DNA from: Leifsonia sp. 1010
GTDB taxonomy: Bacteria; Actinomycetota; Actinomycetes; Actinomycetales; Microbacteriaceae
Assembly (NCBI RefSeq): GCF_031455295.1
Contig: NZ_JAVDSL010000003.1
Coordinates: forward strand, 62,001-126,000
DNA length: 64,000 bases
Reading direction: 5' to 3'
Shown here: piece after piece, positions 1-9,031 of the stretch
Position numbering within the stretch: the stretch's first letter is position 1
How the letters are laid out: every line of letters begins with the position of its first letter
Made by a program: the position numbers and the translations under genes
Notes under the pieces: generated by a model
What the model was told of the DNA's origin: nothing
Databases searched by the model: none
What the model saw: only the letters and a program-made list of their open reading frames with translations

Positions 1-1293
1 TCGGGGGCGACGGACCGCGATATCGCCGCGTTCCTCGCGCGGTGCGAGGCGCTGGTGGGCGCCCACCACATCCTTCTGTGCACGTATTGGTCGGTCGTAC
101 GCGCGCCGGCAGAGGGCGCGACGCTCTCCGCCGACCTGCTCGACGCCTGCCTGGCCGACCAGCCGAGTGGATTCGCGCGGGCCTGGGCCGCGAACCTGCA
201 CTGCTGGCTGCTGCTCGAGCTCGGCCGCCCCGCCCGCGTGCTCGAACTCCTCGACGGCCTGCCCGATTCGCGCCACCTCCGGCACGCGAACCGCTACCTC
301 GACGCCCAGCGGGCGGACGCGCTGCTCATGCTGAACCGCGTCGACGAGGCCGAGCAGCTCTCGCGGCAGCGGCTGGAGCAGGCGTACGCCGAATTGGATG
401 CGGTGGGCATCCGCATCCACTCGGTCGGTCTCGCCGAAGCGCTGTACCTGAAGGGCGACCTCGCGGCGACCTGGCGGACCATCTCTCTGGTGCTCCGCCA
501 GGGGACGCCGGGGCCGGACAACCGGACCTACCCACGACTGGTCGCGCTGGGCGCGGTCGTGCAGGCGCAGAGCGGCAACACCGAGCTGGCCGAGGTGCTT
601 CAGAGGGAGCTGGATGCGCTCGACGACGGCCACCGTCCGCTGTTCGGCGTGCAGGCCGAATGGGGTCGGGCGCACCTCGCGTCGGCGGAGGGCGATCCCG
701 ACGAGGCGGACGAACTGCTGTGGCGGGCGGGGGAGGCCGACCTCGAGAAGGGGTATGTCGCCGCCGCGCTCCGCCGGTTCAGCGCGATCAGTGCGCCGCT
801 CAGCGACCAGCGCGCACAGCGGTTCGCCCGCGTCGCGAGCTCCAGCGAGGCCGCGCTCTTCGACAGCCGGGCGCGCCTCCACACCGCCCTTGCCGCCGGC
901 GACCCGGACGCGGTTGCCGCCGCGCTGCGGACCGCGCCGCCCGGGAACGACCTCCGGCTGACCGCCACCGCCCTGCACCTCATCGACCGGCGGCGGGATG
1001 CGGTCGGCAAGGCACCACTGAGCCCCGCCGACCGGAGCACGCTGGTGGGGGAGCGGGTCGCCGCGTCGCTGTCCGCGAATCCCAGTGGTCGACTCGACGG
1101 CGACGGCGGCCTGAGTGACCGGGAGCGCGAAGTCGCTCTGCTCGCTCGGTCGGGGCTGACGAACCGGGAGATCTCGACGCGCCTTTACCTGAGCGTGCGG
1201 ACGGTCGAGAATCACGTCTACCGCGCCCTGCGGAAACTGGGCCTCGGCAGCCGGAGCGACCTGCGCGACCATTGGAACCCGGAGGCGGTCTGA
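1..1293 (+). CDS. LuxR-type transcriptional regulator, C-terminal part (5' end outside window)
   Basis: The reading frame is open from base 1, so the gene begins upstream and only about the last 430 residues are seen. Most of the visible protein is alpha-helical, Ala/Leu/Arg-rich and looks like the TPR-like middle of a large LuxR-type (LAL/MalT-like) regulator. The C-terminus carries a clear GerE/LuxR helix-turn-helix from about base 1113: LSDREREVALLARSGLTNRE followed by the recognition-helix residues SVRTVENHVYRALRKLGL. No P-loop lies in the visible part; it could be upstream. It ends convergently with an acetyltransferase gene 36 bases away. The DNA-binding role is firm; the target is unknown. 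Confidence 0.85.
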   Translation, partial: SGATDRDIAAFLARCEALVGAHHILLCTYWSVVRAPAEGATLSADLLDACLADQPSGFARAWAANLHCWLLLELGRPARVLELLDGLPDSRHLRHANRYLDAQRADALLMLNRVDEAEQLSRQRLEQAYAELDAVGIRIHSVGLAEALYLKGDLAATWRTISLVLRQGTPGPDNRTYPRLVALGAVVQAQSGNTELAEVLQRELDALDDGHRPLFGVQAEWGRAHLASAEGDPDEADELLWRAGEADLEKGYVAAALRRFSAISAPLSDQRAQRFARVASSSEAALFDSRARLHTALAAGDPDAVAAALRTAPPGNDLRLTATALHLIDRRRDAVGKAPLSPADRSTLVGERVAASLSANPSGRLDGDGGLSDREREVALLARSGLTNREISTRLYLSVRTVENHVYRALRKLGLGSRSDLRDHWNPEAV

Positions 1294-1329
1294 GCTCCCG
1301 GGAGGGTTACGACTGCGCCTGATCCGTCC

Positions 1330-1971
1330 CTACCGCTCTTCGCAGCGCTGGGCTTTCTGCACCAGGGTCAGCCCAGCGCTGACGGCCGTGAGCACGAACG
1401 TCCTCCGCCGTCCGGTGTCCTGCGCGGCGAGGAACCCGAGTCGCACGGCGAGCGCGGCGGACGTCGCGTTCCTGCTGTCGATCACCGCCGTCACGACCGC
1501 GGCCTCCAGGTCGCGGAAGGCGAACTCCAGCATCGCCCTCGCCGCCTCCGTCGCGTACCCGTGTCCGCAGGCGCTGGTCAGCTGCAGCCAGCCGATCTCG
1601 GCGGTCCGGGTCTCCGCCGCGGTCGTGCGCAGGTGCAGGGACACGTCGCCGATCACGTGGCCGTCGCGTTCGACGGCGAGCACGAGGAGGTCCCCGGGAA
1701 CGGAGAGCGCCACATGGCGCGTGCGATCTCGGAGATGCCGGAGGGCCTCCCTCTCGGTGCGGATCGGCCAGCCGAGCCCGCACCGGATCCTCTCGTCCCC
1801 TTCGATGCGCATCCAGTCGGCCGCGTCCGTCACTCGATACGGGCGGAGCCGGAGGCGAGGGCTCCGCAGCTCGCGCGCGACGACCGGTGCGCGGAGGGCG
1901 GAAGGCTCGCGCAGCGCGCGGAGTGACGCCAGCAGCCGTCCACCCGACGGATCGTGCGACAGGGCGATCAT
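1330..1971 (-). CDS. GNAT-family N-acetyltransferase (RimJ/RimL type)
   Basis: 213 residues. A GNAT fold of the RimJ/RimL type starts near residue 35 (RLRLRPYRVTDAADW) and contains the family's typical GYATEAARAMLEFAF helix and the RNATSAALAVRLGF motif near the end. It would transfer an acetyl group from acetyl-CoA to an amine, but the substrate cannot be told: ribosomal-protein N-termini, antibiotics and small amines are all known in this family. A purine-rich Shine-Dalgarno (GAGGAGG) precedes the start and a TAGCGT -10-like hexamer lies upstream, so it probably has its own promoter in the 194-base gap behind the DUF4386 gene. Confidence 0.85.
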   Translation of the reverse strand: MIALSHDPSGGRLLASLRALREPSALRAPVVARELRSPRLRLRPYRVTDAADWMRIEGDERIRCGLGWPIRTEREALRHLRDRTRHVALSVPGDLLVLAVERDGHVIGDVSLHLRTTAAETRTAEIGWLQLTSACGHGYATEAARAMLEFAFRDLEAAVVTAVIDSRNATSAALAVRLGFLAAQDTGRRRTFVLTAVSAGLTLVQKAQRCEER

Positions 1972-2165
1972 CGGCCGCCTCCTCTCGGATGCGACGCTAC
2001 GGCGCGAGTCGATGACGCGGCTGCAAGACCCCGGCCGCAGTCTGAGAGCGCCGCAAGCGGCTCATAGCGGGGTCGCAGGCGGGCGCATCCCCTATGATCC
2101 GAGGGTGTCCGATCCGATGGCCCATCGTTGCTGCCAGCGGGAGCGCCGGGCCGCCGACTGACCGC

Positions 2166-2939
2166 TCAGTTCGCCGCGACCTGCCGGCCCGTGTCGAACT
2201 CGGCGGTCACCGGCCGCGGTGTGAAGCCCTTCACGATCAGCCACACGCCCAGCGAGAGCTCGAACACGGCGACAGGCAACGCGGCCAGGACGGCGAGCGG
2301 AGCCACCGAGGAGTATGCGCCGAAGAACACCGCGATGTCGGATGCGAGGAGCAGCGGTGCGCCGATGAAGGCGACGATCGGGAAGAAGCGGGGGACGATC
2401 GCCGACCGGAAGAGCAGGTAGCCGATGAACAGGTCGCACGCGACCGGCATCAGGCTCTGCGAGAGAAGGAATGTCCAGGTGTAGTTCGCGAGCAGGCCGT
2501 GGCCCATCGTCGTCAGCGCGGGACTCATCCCCGGGGTGCCGGCCAGGTCCGCGCGCAACGTCATCATCGTAAGCAGGTTGACGACGCTGACGAAGATCAG
2601 GCAGGTCTCCACGAGCCGGGCGGCGACGAAGCCTAGGGCGGCCGTCGGACTGATCCGTCGGGCGAGGGGATACAGCACGATGGCGGTTCCGATGCCGGCG
2701 ACTCCCACGATGACCTCGGAGAACGCGCCCCACTGCGCGGCGGTCGTGCTGCCCGCCCCGAGGATGAATCCGCCGACGTTGTTCTTGATGGGCGCGTACA
2801 GCCCGAGCGTGGGGATGGACACGAACGTGATCACGTACAGGATCCCGACGGTCAGGGAGACCCGTCTCGACGGTGACATGCGGTGCCGCAAGGGCGGAGC
2901 CGCCGTCGTCGGAGGCGTGATGTCGGTGTGGGCGGCCAT
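2166..2939 (-). CDS. DUF4386 family membrane protein
   Basis: 257 residues, with about six or seven hydrophobic segments (for example GILYVITFVSIPTLG near residue 33 and LAVLAALPVAVFELSLG near residue 225). The arrangement and motifs match the DUF4386 family, whose function is not known. The start is supported by an AAGGAG Shine-Dalgarno nine bases upstream. Its neighbours (cardiolipin synthase upstream, acetyltransferase downstream on the same strand) do not suggest a role. Confidence 0.85.
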   Translation of the reverse strand: MAAHTDITPPTTAAPPLRHRMSPSRRVSLTVGILYVITFVSIPTLGLYAPIKNNVGGFILGAGSTTAAQWGAFSEVIVGVAGIGTAIVLYPLARRISPTAALGFVAARLVETCLIFVSVVNLLTMMTLRADLAGTPGMSPALTTMGHGLLANYTWTFLLSQSLMPVACDLFIGYLLFRSAIVPRFFPIVAFIGAPLLLASDIAVFFGAYSSVAPLAVLAALPVAVFELSLGVWLIVKGFTPRPVTAEFDTGRQVAAN

Positions 2940-3057
2940 GGTGTGCTCCTTCGAAAGCCGATGGAGCGCGGCGGATGCCGAGGGCCATGTGCGCAGGCTA
3001 CGCCGGGAGCACGGATCTCAGGCGACTCGATTCTCCCGGCGGCGGGACATCGCGCGC

Positions 3058-4530
3058 CTACTGCAGCGCCGAGGTGAGCCGGGCGACGCCATCCAGGAAG
3101 GTGGCCGACTTCGGCTCCCGCTTCCACTCCTCGAGCGTCAGCTGCCTGCCGGCGTCGCGATAGCCCTGCTCGACCGCGCGCATCTGCTCGACGAACGAGC
3201 GGCCGTGCACGAGCAGCGTCACCTCGGAGTTCAACGCGAACGAGCGGATGTCCATGTTGCTCGACCCGATCACCGCGACATCGTCGTCGATCGACAGGTG
3301 CTTCGAGTGCAGGATGTACGGCGCCGGGTACAACCAGATCTGCACGCCCGCGCGCAGCAGCGGCTCGTAGTACGACCGTTGTGCGTGCCAGACAGCGCCC
3401 TGGTCGCCGACCTCGGAGACGAAGAGCTGCACCTCCAGACCACGCTGACAGGCCGTCGTGATGGCGTACATCATGGCCTCGTCCGGCACGAAGTACGGGC
3501 TCGTGATGATGACCTTCCGCTGCGCCGACGTGACCAGCGTCAGGAATTGGCGGAGGTTGTTCTCCTCGCCGTACCCCGGTCCGCTCGGGACCACCTGGCA
3601 GACGAGCGCGTCCGGGGAGGGGTCGGCGGGCACATCCACCGCCCTCACCTGCGCGTCCGACCCGAGCAGTTCGCCGGTCTCGAGGTACCAGTCGGAGAGG
3701 AACACGGCGTTCGTCTCGGCGACGACCGGGCCCGTGATCCGCGTCATCAGCTCCTGCCATTGCAACCCGCGCTTGAGGTTCTTCGGGGTGTTGTAGCTGC
3801 GGTCGATGAGGTTCTGCGACCCCATGTGGGCGACGAGGCCGTCGACGACGACGAGCTTGCGGTGGTTGCGCAGATCCGGGCGCTGGTACTCGCCCGAGAA
3901 CGGGCGGACCGGGAGCATCCAGCTCCACTTCACGCCGATCCGGTCGAGTTCGGCGAACGTCTTGTCGCTGTCGACCGCCCGGCGGGAGGCGACGTAGTCG
4001 GCGAGGAGGCGTACGGTCACACCGCGCTGCACCGCCCGTTCCATCGCCGCGAAGAACGGCTTCGTGGTCGCATCCCACGACACGATGAAGAACTCCACGT
4101 GCACGAACCGGGACGCGGTCTCGATGTCCGCGGTCATCGCGTCGATCGACGAGCGGTAGTCGCCGATCAGCGTCGCCGCGTTGCCTCCCACCGCGGGCAG
4201 TGCGCCGAGCTCGTGGTTCTGCCGCACGAGCGACCCGAACCAGTCCGGCCAGGAGCCGCGCCCGTCGACGAGTTCGATGCCCTGCGCGCGGTCCGTGATG
4301 ATGCGGTTCAGCTCATCCTGCTTCTCCCGTCGCTTCTTCGGCAGGCGCGGATTGCCGATGAGGAGAAACAGCAGGATGCCGATGAACGGGATGAGGAAGA
4401 TCGCCAGCAGCCACGCCATGGCGGCGGTGGGCTTGCGATCGCGCGGCACGATGATGAGGGCCGCGATACGGATGGCGAGGTCGGCGAGGATCAGAATGCC
4501 GCCGAGCACTGGGAACTGATCACCGTTCAT
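3058..4530 (-). CDS. cls: cardiolipin synthase (phospholipase D superfamily)
   Basis: 490 residues. Two N-terminal membrane segments (roughly residues 7-28 and 38-58) are followed by two phospholipase-D HKD motifs: HRKLVVVDGLVAHMGSQN near the middle and HSKHLSIDDDVAVIGSSNMD towards the end. The family condenses two phosphatidylglycerol molecules to cardiolipin plus glycerol at the inner membrane face. The frame stays open far upstream of this ATG; I chose MNGDQFPVL because the membrane segments follow directly and the upstream frame reads through the HelD gene in antisense register. The C-terminal REPKSATFLDGVARLTSAL is typical of actinobacterial Cls. Confidence 0.92.
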   Translation of the reverse strand: MNGDQFPVLGGILILADLAIRIAALIIVPRDRKPTAAMAWLLAIFLIPFIGILLFLLIGNPRLPKKRREKQDELNRIITDRAQGIELVDGRGSWPDWFGSLVRQNHELGALPAVGGNAATLIGDYRSSIDAMTADIETASRFVHVEFFIVSWDATTKPFFAAMERAVQRGVTVRLLADYVASRRAVDSDKTFAELDRIGVKWSWMLPVRPFSGEYQRPDLRNHRKLVVVDGLVAHMGSQNLIDRSYNTPKNLKRGLQWQELMTRITGPVVAETNAVFLSDWYLETGELLGSDAQVRAVDVPADPSPDALVCQVVPSGPGYGEENNLRQFLTLVTSAQRKVIITSPYFVPDEAMMYAITTACQRGLEVQLFVSEVGDQGAVWHAQRSYYEPLLRAGVQIWLYPAPYILHSKHLSIDDDVAVIGSSNMDIRSFALNSEVTLLVHGRSFVEQMRAVEQGYRDAGRQLTLEEWKREPKSATFLDGVARLTSALQ

Positions 4531-4613
4531 GCGGGCGCCTTCCTGAGCCGGGCCGGCGCTACGTCCGGGCGGATGGTGCCCGCAGTATCGCAGCGGGGGA
4601 GCGGGGCGGGAAG

Positions 4614-6971
4614 TCAGTAGTCGGACGCGTCGAGGATGACCAGTTCGCCGGTCGTGCGGGTCATGGCGACGTAGCGGTCGACCGCCGACTCGATGACTGC
4701 CGGGCGATCGAGCAGGGCGCCGCCGGGACGTGCACCGGGTTCCGCGAGGAGCACGAGGTCGAATTCGAGCCCCTTCGCCTCGACGGCGCTGAGAGAGCGG
4801 ACACGCGGCATGCCCGCGAACGAATCGTCGCCGATCACGCAGGCGGTGCCCTCGGCGTGGACACCCAGCCAGGCGCGGAGGATGCGGTCGCGGTCGGAAG
4901 CCCGCGCATGCCGCACCGGGATGCCGTTGTCGCGGATAGACGTCGGCACGTTTGCGTCGGGCAGGACGGCGCGGATCACCGGCGCCGCCTGCTCCATGAC
5001 GGCGACCGGTGTCCGGTAATTGACGGACAGCGTCGCCACCGTCGCGTCCGGCAGCCCGACCCCGGCGAGGCGCTCGGTCCAGCTCTCCCGGAAGCCGTGC
5101 CGTGCCTGCGCGCGGTCGCCGACGACCGTCAGGCTGTGCGACGGAACGCGCCGGGTGACCATCGCCCACTCCGCCGGCGTCAACTCCTGCGCCTCGTCCA
5201 CGATGATGTGCGCGAACGGGCCGGCGAGCAGCTCGGTGGATGACGCGGCCGGGCCGGTGTACGTGTCCAGTGCAGCCCGGAGGTCCTGGCCTCGCAGCAT
5301 CGACATCGTCTTGAGGTCGGAGTCGTCCGTCGCGATGAGGTCGTGGATGACGTCGTCCATCACGGCCCGGTCGGCGGCGGCACGCGCTGCTTCCGCGCGG
5401 CGGCGACGATCCCGCTCGGGGTCGCCCGCGCGCTGCAGGGCCGCGTCGAGCAACGGAAGGTCGGAGAGGGTCCACGGGTCGGACGGCGATCGCTGGAGCA
5501 GCGCCGCCTCGTCGGTGGTCAGCCACGGCGCACAGCGCAGCAGCAGAGCGGGCGAGCTCCACAACCTCCGGACGATCGCGGCCGGGTCGAGGAGCGGCCA
5601 CACCGCGTCGACCATCGCGGGCAGGTCGGTGCCGTCGGTCAGCGTGCGACGGATCGCGTCGGCGTCCGTCCTTCCGCCGGCGAGCCCGTAGGCGTCGAAC
5701 TCCTCCTCGTCGTCGAACCCCCAGCGCGGGGCGTCGTCGTCACGAGAGGACGCTGCGTCATCCCATCCCGCGTCATCCCATCCCGCGTCATCCAATCCCG
5801 CGTCGCCCCACCCTTCGGCGCTCCACCGGCCGTGACTCCCTGCGTCACTCTCGCCGTTCCGCGTCGAGACGAGATCGACCAGGATGTCGAGCAGGGCCTC
5901 CCAGATCTCCGCCCGCGCGTCGTTATGCGGCGCGGTCGGGTCTGCCGCGGCGAGCGCCTCGGCCCACTCCCGCGGGCCGACGCGGAGCTCGCCCCACGGG
6001 GTGTAGAGCACGGTCGGGCGCGACGGCGGCCGCTCGGACAGGCTGATGGCGGCCTCCACGGCCTCGGGCATCCGACCGTCGCCCTTGAGCAGCGCGACGC
6101 GGCGGTCCGCCTCGGGCACGGCCTCCGCGCCCTCCGGAACCAGGTCGGTGAGCGTGCAGGTGCGCACGCCCTCCTCACCGAGCCCCGGCAGGATGTCGGC
6201 GACGTAGTCGGTGTACGCGTGCGACGGTCCGACGAACAGTACGCCCCCGTGCCCGCTCTGCAGGCGCGGGTCGGAGTACAGGAGGTAGGCGGCGCGGTGC
6301 AGCGCGACCACCGTCTTCCCTGTGCCCGGGCCGCCGTCGACGACCAGGGTGCCCTGGCCGTCGGCGCGGATGATCGCATCCTGGTCCGCTTGGATGGTGC
6401 CCAGCACATCCCGCATCCGGGGAGTCCGGCTCGCACCGAGGCTGGCGATGAACGCGGACTGGTCGTCGAGCGCGGCAGGGGAGGAGGCGGCCGTCTCGGT
6501 GAACGTCTCGTCCCAATAGTCCGTCACGCGGCGGTCGGTCCAGCGATAGCGGCGCCGAGAGGTCAGCCCCATCGGATGCGCGAGCGTTGCACCGAAGAAC
6601 GGCTCGGCCGCCGGGGTGCGCCAGTCGACCAGGAGCCGCTCGCCGTCCGAGTCCGCCAAGCCGACGCGACCGATGTAGATCGTTCCCGTGTCGGCCACCA
6701 CCCGCCCGATGCAGAGGTCCGCCCCGAACCGGCGCAGCAGCCGTGCGCGCCGGTTCAGCCGGACGATCTCCACCTCCCGCTCGTACGCCTCCTGCCCGTT
6801 GCCGCCGGGTGTCGCCAGCAGCACGGCGAGGCGGCCGTCGACCTCCGCGCGCTCGGCTGCCAGACGCGCCTCGATCCGAGCGAAGTGACGTGCATCGTCA
6901 TCGATCAGCTCGGGTGCGGCCTTGGCGGGATGGGCGTCGAGGGCGAACAGGGACGGGAGGGCAAGGGTCAT
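4614..6971 (-). CDS. helD: HelD/HelR-like RNA polymerase recycling ATPase (UvrD superfamily)
   Basis: 785 residues, UvrD/SF1 helicase fold without a classical DNA-repair context. Seen: an N-terminal coiled-coil with AERAEVDGRLAVLLA; DWRTPAAEPFF; Walker A GGPGTGKTVVALHRAAYLL near residue 213; Walker B region HIIVDEAQELTPAEWAM; and C-terminal VSVNYRT, EAKGLEFDLV and YVAMTRT helicase motifs. In this family HelD/HelR uses ATP to release RNA polymerase stalled on DNA, and HelR can displace rifampicin. An acidic, low-complexity insert near residues 385-425 (DDAGWDDAGWDD) is encoded by a 15-base tandem repeat. No clear Shine-Dalgarno precedes the ATG, so the start is the least certain part. Confidence 0.85.
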   Translation of the reverse strand: MTLALPSLFALDAHPAKAAPELIDDDARHFARIEARLAAERAEVDGRLAVLLATPGGNGQEAYEREVEIVRLNRRARLLRRFGADLCIGRVVADTGTIYIGRVGLADSDGERLLVDWRTPAAEPFFGATLAHPMGLTSRRRYRWTDRRVTDYWDETFTETAASSPAALDDQSAFIASLGASRTPRMRDVLGTIQADQDAIIRADGQGTLVVDGGPGTGKTVVALHRAAYLLYSDPRLQSGHGGVLFVGPSHAYTDYVADILPGLGEEGVRTCTLTDLVPEGAEAVPEADRRVALLKGDGRMPEAVEAAISLSERPPSRPTVLYTPWGELRVGPREWAEALAAADPTAPHNDARAEIWEALLDILVDLVSTRNGESDAGSHGRWSAEGWGDAGLDDAGWDDAGWDDAASSRDDDAPRWGFDDEEEFDAYGLAGGRTDADAIRRTLTDGTDLPAMVDAVWPLLDPAAIVRRLWSSPALLLRCAPWLTTDEAALLQRSPSDPWTLSDLPLLDAALQRAGDPERDRRRRAEAARAAADRAVMDDVIHDLIATDDSDLKTMSMLRGQDLRAALDTYTGPAASSTELLAGPFAHIIVDEAQELTPAEWAMVTRRVPSHSLTVVGDRAQARHGFRESWTERLAGVGLPDATVATLSVNYRTPVAVMEQAAPVIRAVLPDANVPTSIRDNGIPVRHARASDRDRILRAWLGVHAEGTACVIGDDSFAGMPRVRSLSAVEAKGLEFDLVLLAEPGARPGGALLDRPAVIESAVDRYVAMTRTTGELVILDASDY
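5756..5815 (+). repeat. 15-bp tandem repeat inside helD
   Basis: Unit CGTCATCCCATCCCG occurs perfectly at 5756-5770 and 5771-5785, with one change at 5786-5800 and a degenerate fourth copy to 5815. The unit length is a multiple of three, so copy changes keep the reading frame. On the coding strand each copy encodes a five-residue Trp/Asp-rich step (DDAGW). It lies in a region expected to be a flexible insert. Confidence 0.9.
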
Positions 6972-7010
6972 CGCGGTCCGATCAGTGAAGGAAAGGGGGA
7001 TAGGAGGGGG

Positions 7011-7583
7011 TCAGCGCAGTACCCGGTAACGGATGTGGGTGGCATGCGGCGTGTCGATGACCTTCACGATCTCGAGCTCGATCTCGGAAGGCAGCACGTC
7101 GAACAGGCGATGCCCGCCGCCCAGCAGCACCGGGATCAGGTGGAGCTGGATCTCATCCAGCACCCCTTCTTCGAGCGCCTTCTGTGCGGTGTAGCCGCCC
7201 TGGACGTACACATCGCGATCGCCTGCGGCGGCGACCGCCTGTTTCATCGCGCTCGTGATGCCGTCGAGCACGTAGGTCACGTTCGGGTAGCCCCAGCGGG
7301 CTGCCGGCCCGGGCGGCCGATGGCTCGGGATGAAGATGGGAACGCCGTTGTGGACGTCGCCGCCCCAATGGTCCATCAATTCCGCGGTGCGTCGCCCGGT
7401 GACCACCGAGCCGATCCGGTCGAGCTCTCCCGCGAGGGCTTTGGCCTCGCCGGTCAGTGCATCCTCGTCTCCGCCGGGTGCGTACCAGTCGTGCAGCCGG
7501 TTGCCGTCGTCCCCGCCGAGGAAGTCGTCGGGCGTCGACACGTATCCGTCGACCGACACCGACATGTACAGCACGGTGGCCAT
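7011..7583 (-). CDS. dihydrofolate reductase family protein (RibD C-terminal domain), copy 1
   Basis: 190 residues starting MATVLYMSVSVDGYVS, the usual N-terminus of the RibD-C/DHFR-like fold, and ending with the QLHLIPVLLGGGHRLFD motif. These proteins bind NAD(P)H and reduce an unknown substrate; few have a proven role. The ATG overlaps the TGA of the upstream gene by one base (TGATG), so the two related reductases are almost certainly co-transcribed and translationally coupled. True folate reductase activity is unlikely because the protein lacks the classical folA pattern. Confidence 0.88.
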   Translation of the reverse strand: MATVLYMSVSVDGYVSTPDDFLGGDDGNRLHDWYAPGGDEDALTGEAKALAGELDRIGSVVTGRRTAELMDHWGGDVHNGVPIFIPSHRPPGPAARWGYPNVTYVLDGITSAMKQAVAAAGDRDVYVQGGYTAQKALEEGVLDEIQLHLIPVLLGGGHRLFDVLPSEIELEIVKVIDTPHATHIRYRVLR

Positions 7584-8209
7584 CAGTTGCTCCCCGTCGT
7601 TTTCCGCGACACCCGATACGTGACATGGACGACCGTGCTCGCCGCGCGGGCGGACACCTGTTCCAGATCGAGCGGAGGCACACCGTCGAACAGGCGGGCG
7701 CCGGCACCGAGAGTGAACGGGACGATGTGCAGCCGCAGTTCGTCGACCAGCCCGGCCGCGAGGTACTGGTTGATCGTGTCCGCGCCGCCCTGGATCGAGA
7801 TCTCGCTGTCGCCCGCCGCTTCGCGCGCCTGCGCGAGCGCCGACTCGATGCCGTCCGTGACGAAGTGATACGTCGTGCCGCCCTCCATGGGCTGCGGGTC
7901 GCGCGCGTGGTGGGTGAGCACGAACACCGGAGCATGGAACGGCGGATTGTCGCCCCACCACCCGTTCCAGTCACGGTCCCACTCGCCGCGGACCGGACCG
8001 AACATGTTGCGCCCCATGATGTGTGCGCGGGCGCCGGTCATCTGCTCGACCTCGGCTCGGTTCTCGTCGCCCTGGTCGAACATCCACGCGTGGAGCCGGT
8101 CACCCCATCCGTCTCCGCCGTCCTCGCCGAACGGGCGCTCCTCGGTCTGGTTGATGCCGGCGGCGTAGCCGTCGGCGGTGATGGTCTGATTGGCGACGAC
8201 GATGCTCAC
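7583..8209 (-). CDS. dihydrofolate reductase family protein (RibD C-terminal domain), copy 2
   Basis: 208 residues, related to the downstream gene: SIVVANQTITADGYAAG at the start, IQGGADTINQYLAAGLVDEL and RLHIVPFTLGAGARLFDG at the end. The GTG at 8209 is chosen because an AGAAGGG Shine-Dalgarno lies about nine bases upstream and the family N-terminus follows immediately; the frame is open further upstream but encodes nothing family-like. First gene of a two-gene unit, transcribed divergently from a metallo-beta-lactamase-fold gene, with a perfect 10-bp inverted repeat between them. Confidence 0.88.
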   Translation of the reverse strand: MSIVVANQTITADGYAAGINQTEERPFGEDGGDGWGDRLHAWMFDQGDENRAEVEQMTGARAHIMGRNMFGPVRGEWDRDWNGWWGDNPPFHAPVFVLTHHARDPQPMEGGTTYHFVTDGIESALAQAREAAGDSEISIQGGADTINQYLAAGLVDELRLHIVPFTLGAGARLFDGVPPLDLEQVSARAASTVVHVTYRVSRKTTGSN

Positions 8210-8301
8210 GATGCTCTGCCCTTCTGCTGGAATCGGCCGAGAGTGCAGTCTGCCGGGGGAGGGGGCTCTTGTGGCAAGCCCCCTGGCCTGATATATTCTG
8301 G

Positions 8302-8331
8302 AAATGCGAGGTGATATTCCTCGCATTTTTT
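8302..8331. promoter_or_regulatory. perfect 10-bp inverted repeat between divergent genes (candidate operator)
   Basis: Arms AAATGCGAGG (8302-8311) and CCTCGCATTT (8319-8328) with a 7-base spacer, followed by T residues to 8331. It looks like a terminator, but no gene on the plus strand ends here. It lies between the divergent starts at 8209 and 8358, next to an AT-rich hexamer at 8291-8296 (minus-strand -10 candidate), and its right end falls where the -35 of the plus-strand gene should be. A shared operator is more likely than a terminator. Confidence 0.55.
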
Positions 8332-8357
8332 GTGCCCGTTGCCGGTACTGTGACCGG

Positions 8358-8972
8358 ATGACCACGTCTATGACTGTCACCCCGATCCGCGTCGCCAGCC
8401 TGCTCGTGGGGGAGGATGAGCGGCTTCCGGTGTTCGTCCATCTCGTCGACCACCCGGACGTCCGCATCCTGGTCGACACCGGGCTGACGGCGCTGCATCC
8501 TGCTGTCGCCGACATGGATCCGCAGCTGGAGCCTCTCACCGAGCACGCGGACGTCGGCCTCGACAGCATCACCGCGGTCGTCAACACGCACCTGCACTTC
8601 GACCACTGCGGCGGGAACCACCTCTTCGCCGGACGCCCGATCTACGTGCAGCGGGCGGAACTCGAGGATGCGCGCACGCAGGAGGACTACACGATCCGGG
8701 AGTGGGTGGATGCGCCCGGCGTCGAGTACACGCCGGTCGACGGCGAACTCGAGCTCCTGCCCGGCGTCCGCTTGGTCCCGGCGCCCGGGCACACGCGAGG
8801 CTCCCAGATCGTCGTGGTGGAGACGGGGGAGCGGCCCATCGTCATCGCCGGCGACACGGCCGTGTGGTTCGGTGAGCTCGATACCCCGGAGACCGAAGGC
8901 CAGCGCCTCATCCGCTCCTTCGAGCCGCAGCAGGTGTGGCTCGCGCACGCTGCGGAGCCCTGGTCCGCGTAG
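8358..8972 (+). CDS. metallo-beta-lactamase-fold hydrolase (AHL-lactonase-like)
   Basis: 204 residues. The dinuclear zinc motif HLHFDHCGGNH is intact near residue 80, followed by GHTRGSQ and GDTAVWF, the order seen in N-acyl-homoserine lactonases and related MBL hydrolases. Substrate not assignable from sequence; lactone quorum quenching is possible but unproven. The ATG at 8358 lies seven bases after a TACTGT -10-like hexamer (8346-8351), so a leaderless transcript is likely. The nine-base-shorter alternative at the second Met is possible but less well placed. Confidence 0.87.
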   Translation: MTTSMTVTPIRVASLLVGEDERLPVFVHLVDHPDVRILVDTGLTALHPAVADMDPQLEPLTEHADVGLDSITAVVNTHLHFDHCGGNHLFAGRPIYVQRAELEDARTQEDYTIREWVDAPGVEYTPVDGELELLPGVRLVPAPGHTRGSQIVVVETGERPIVIAGDTAVWFGELDTPETEGQRLIRSFEPQQVWLAHAAEPWSA

Positions 8973-9031
8973 CGGGCGAGTGAGCTCCTAGGCTCGGCCG
9001 CCCGGTGCCGCCAAACGCGGCGATGCGTCGA

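Noticed and set aside
1295-1304. CTCCCGGGAG palindrome between convergent genes
   Set aside because: No loop and no T run; it cannot form a useful hairpin and is short enough to be chance.
3058-5601. Longer cardiolipin synthase with 350 extra N-terminal residues
   Set aside because: The extra part overlaps helD on the same strand and is low-complexity; the two membrane helices follow the ATG at 4530.
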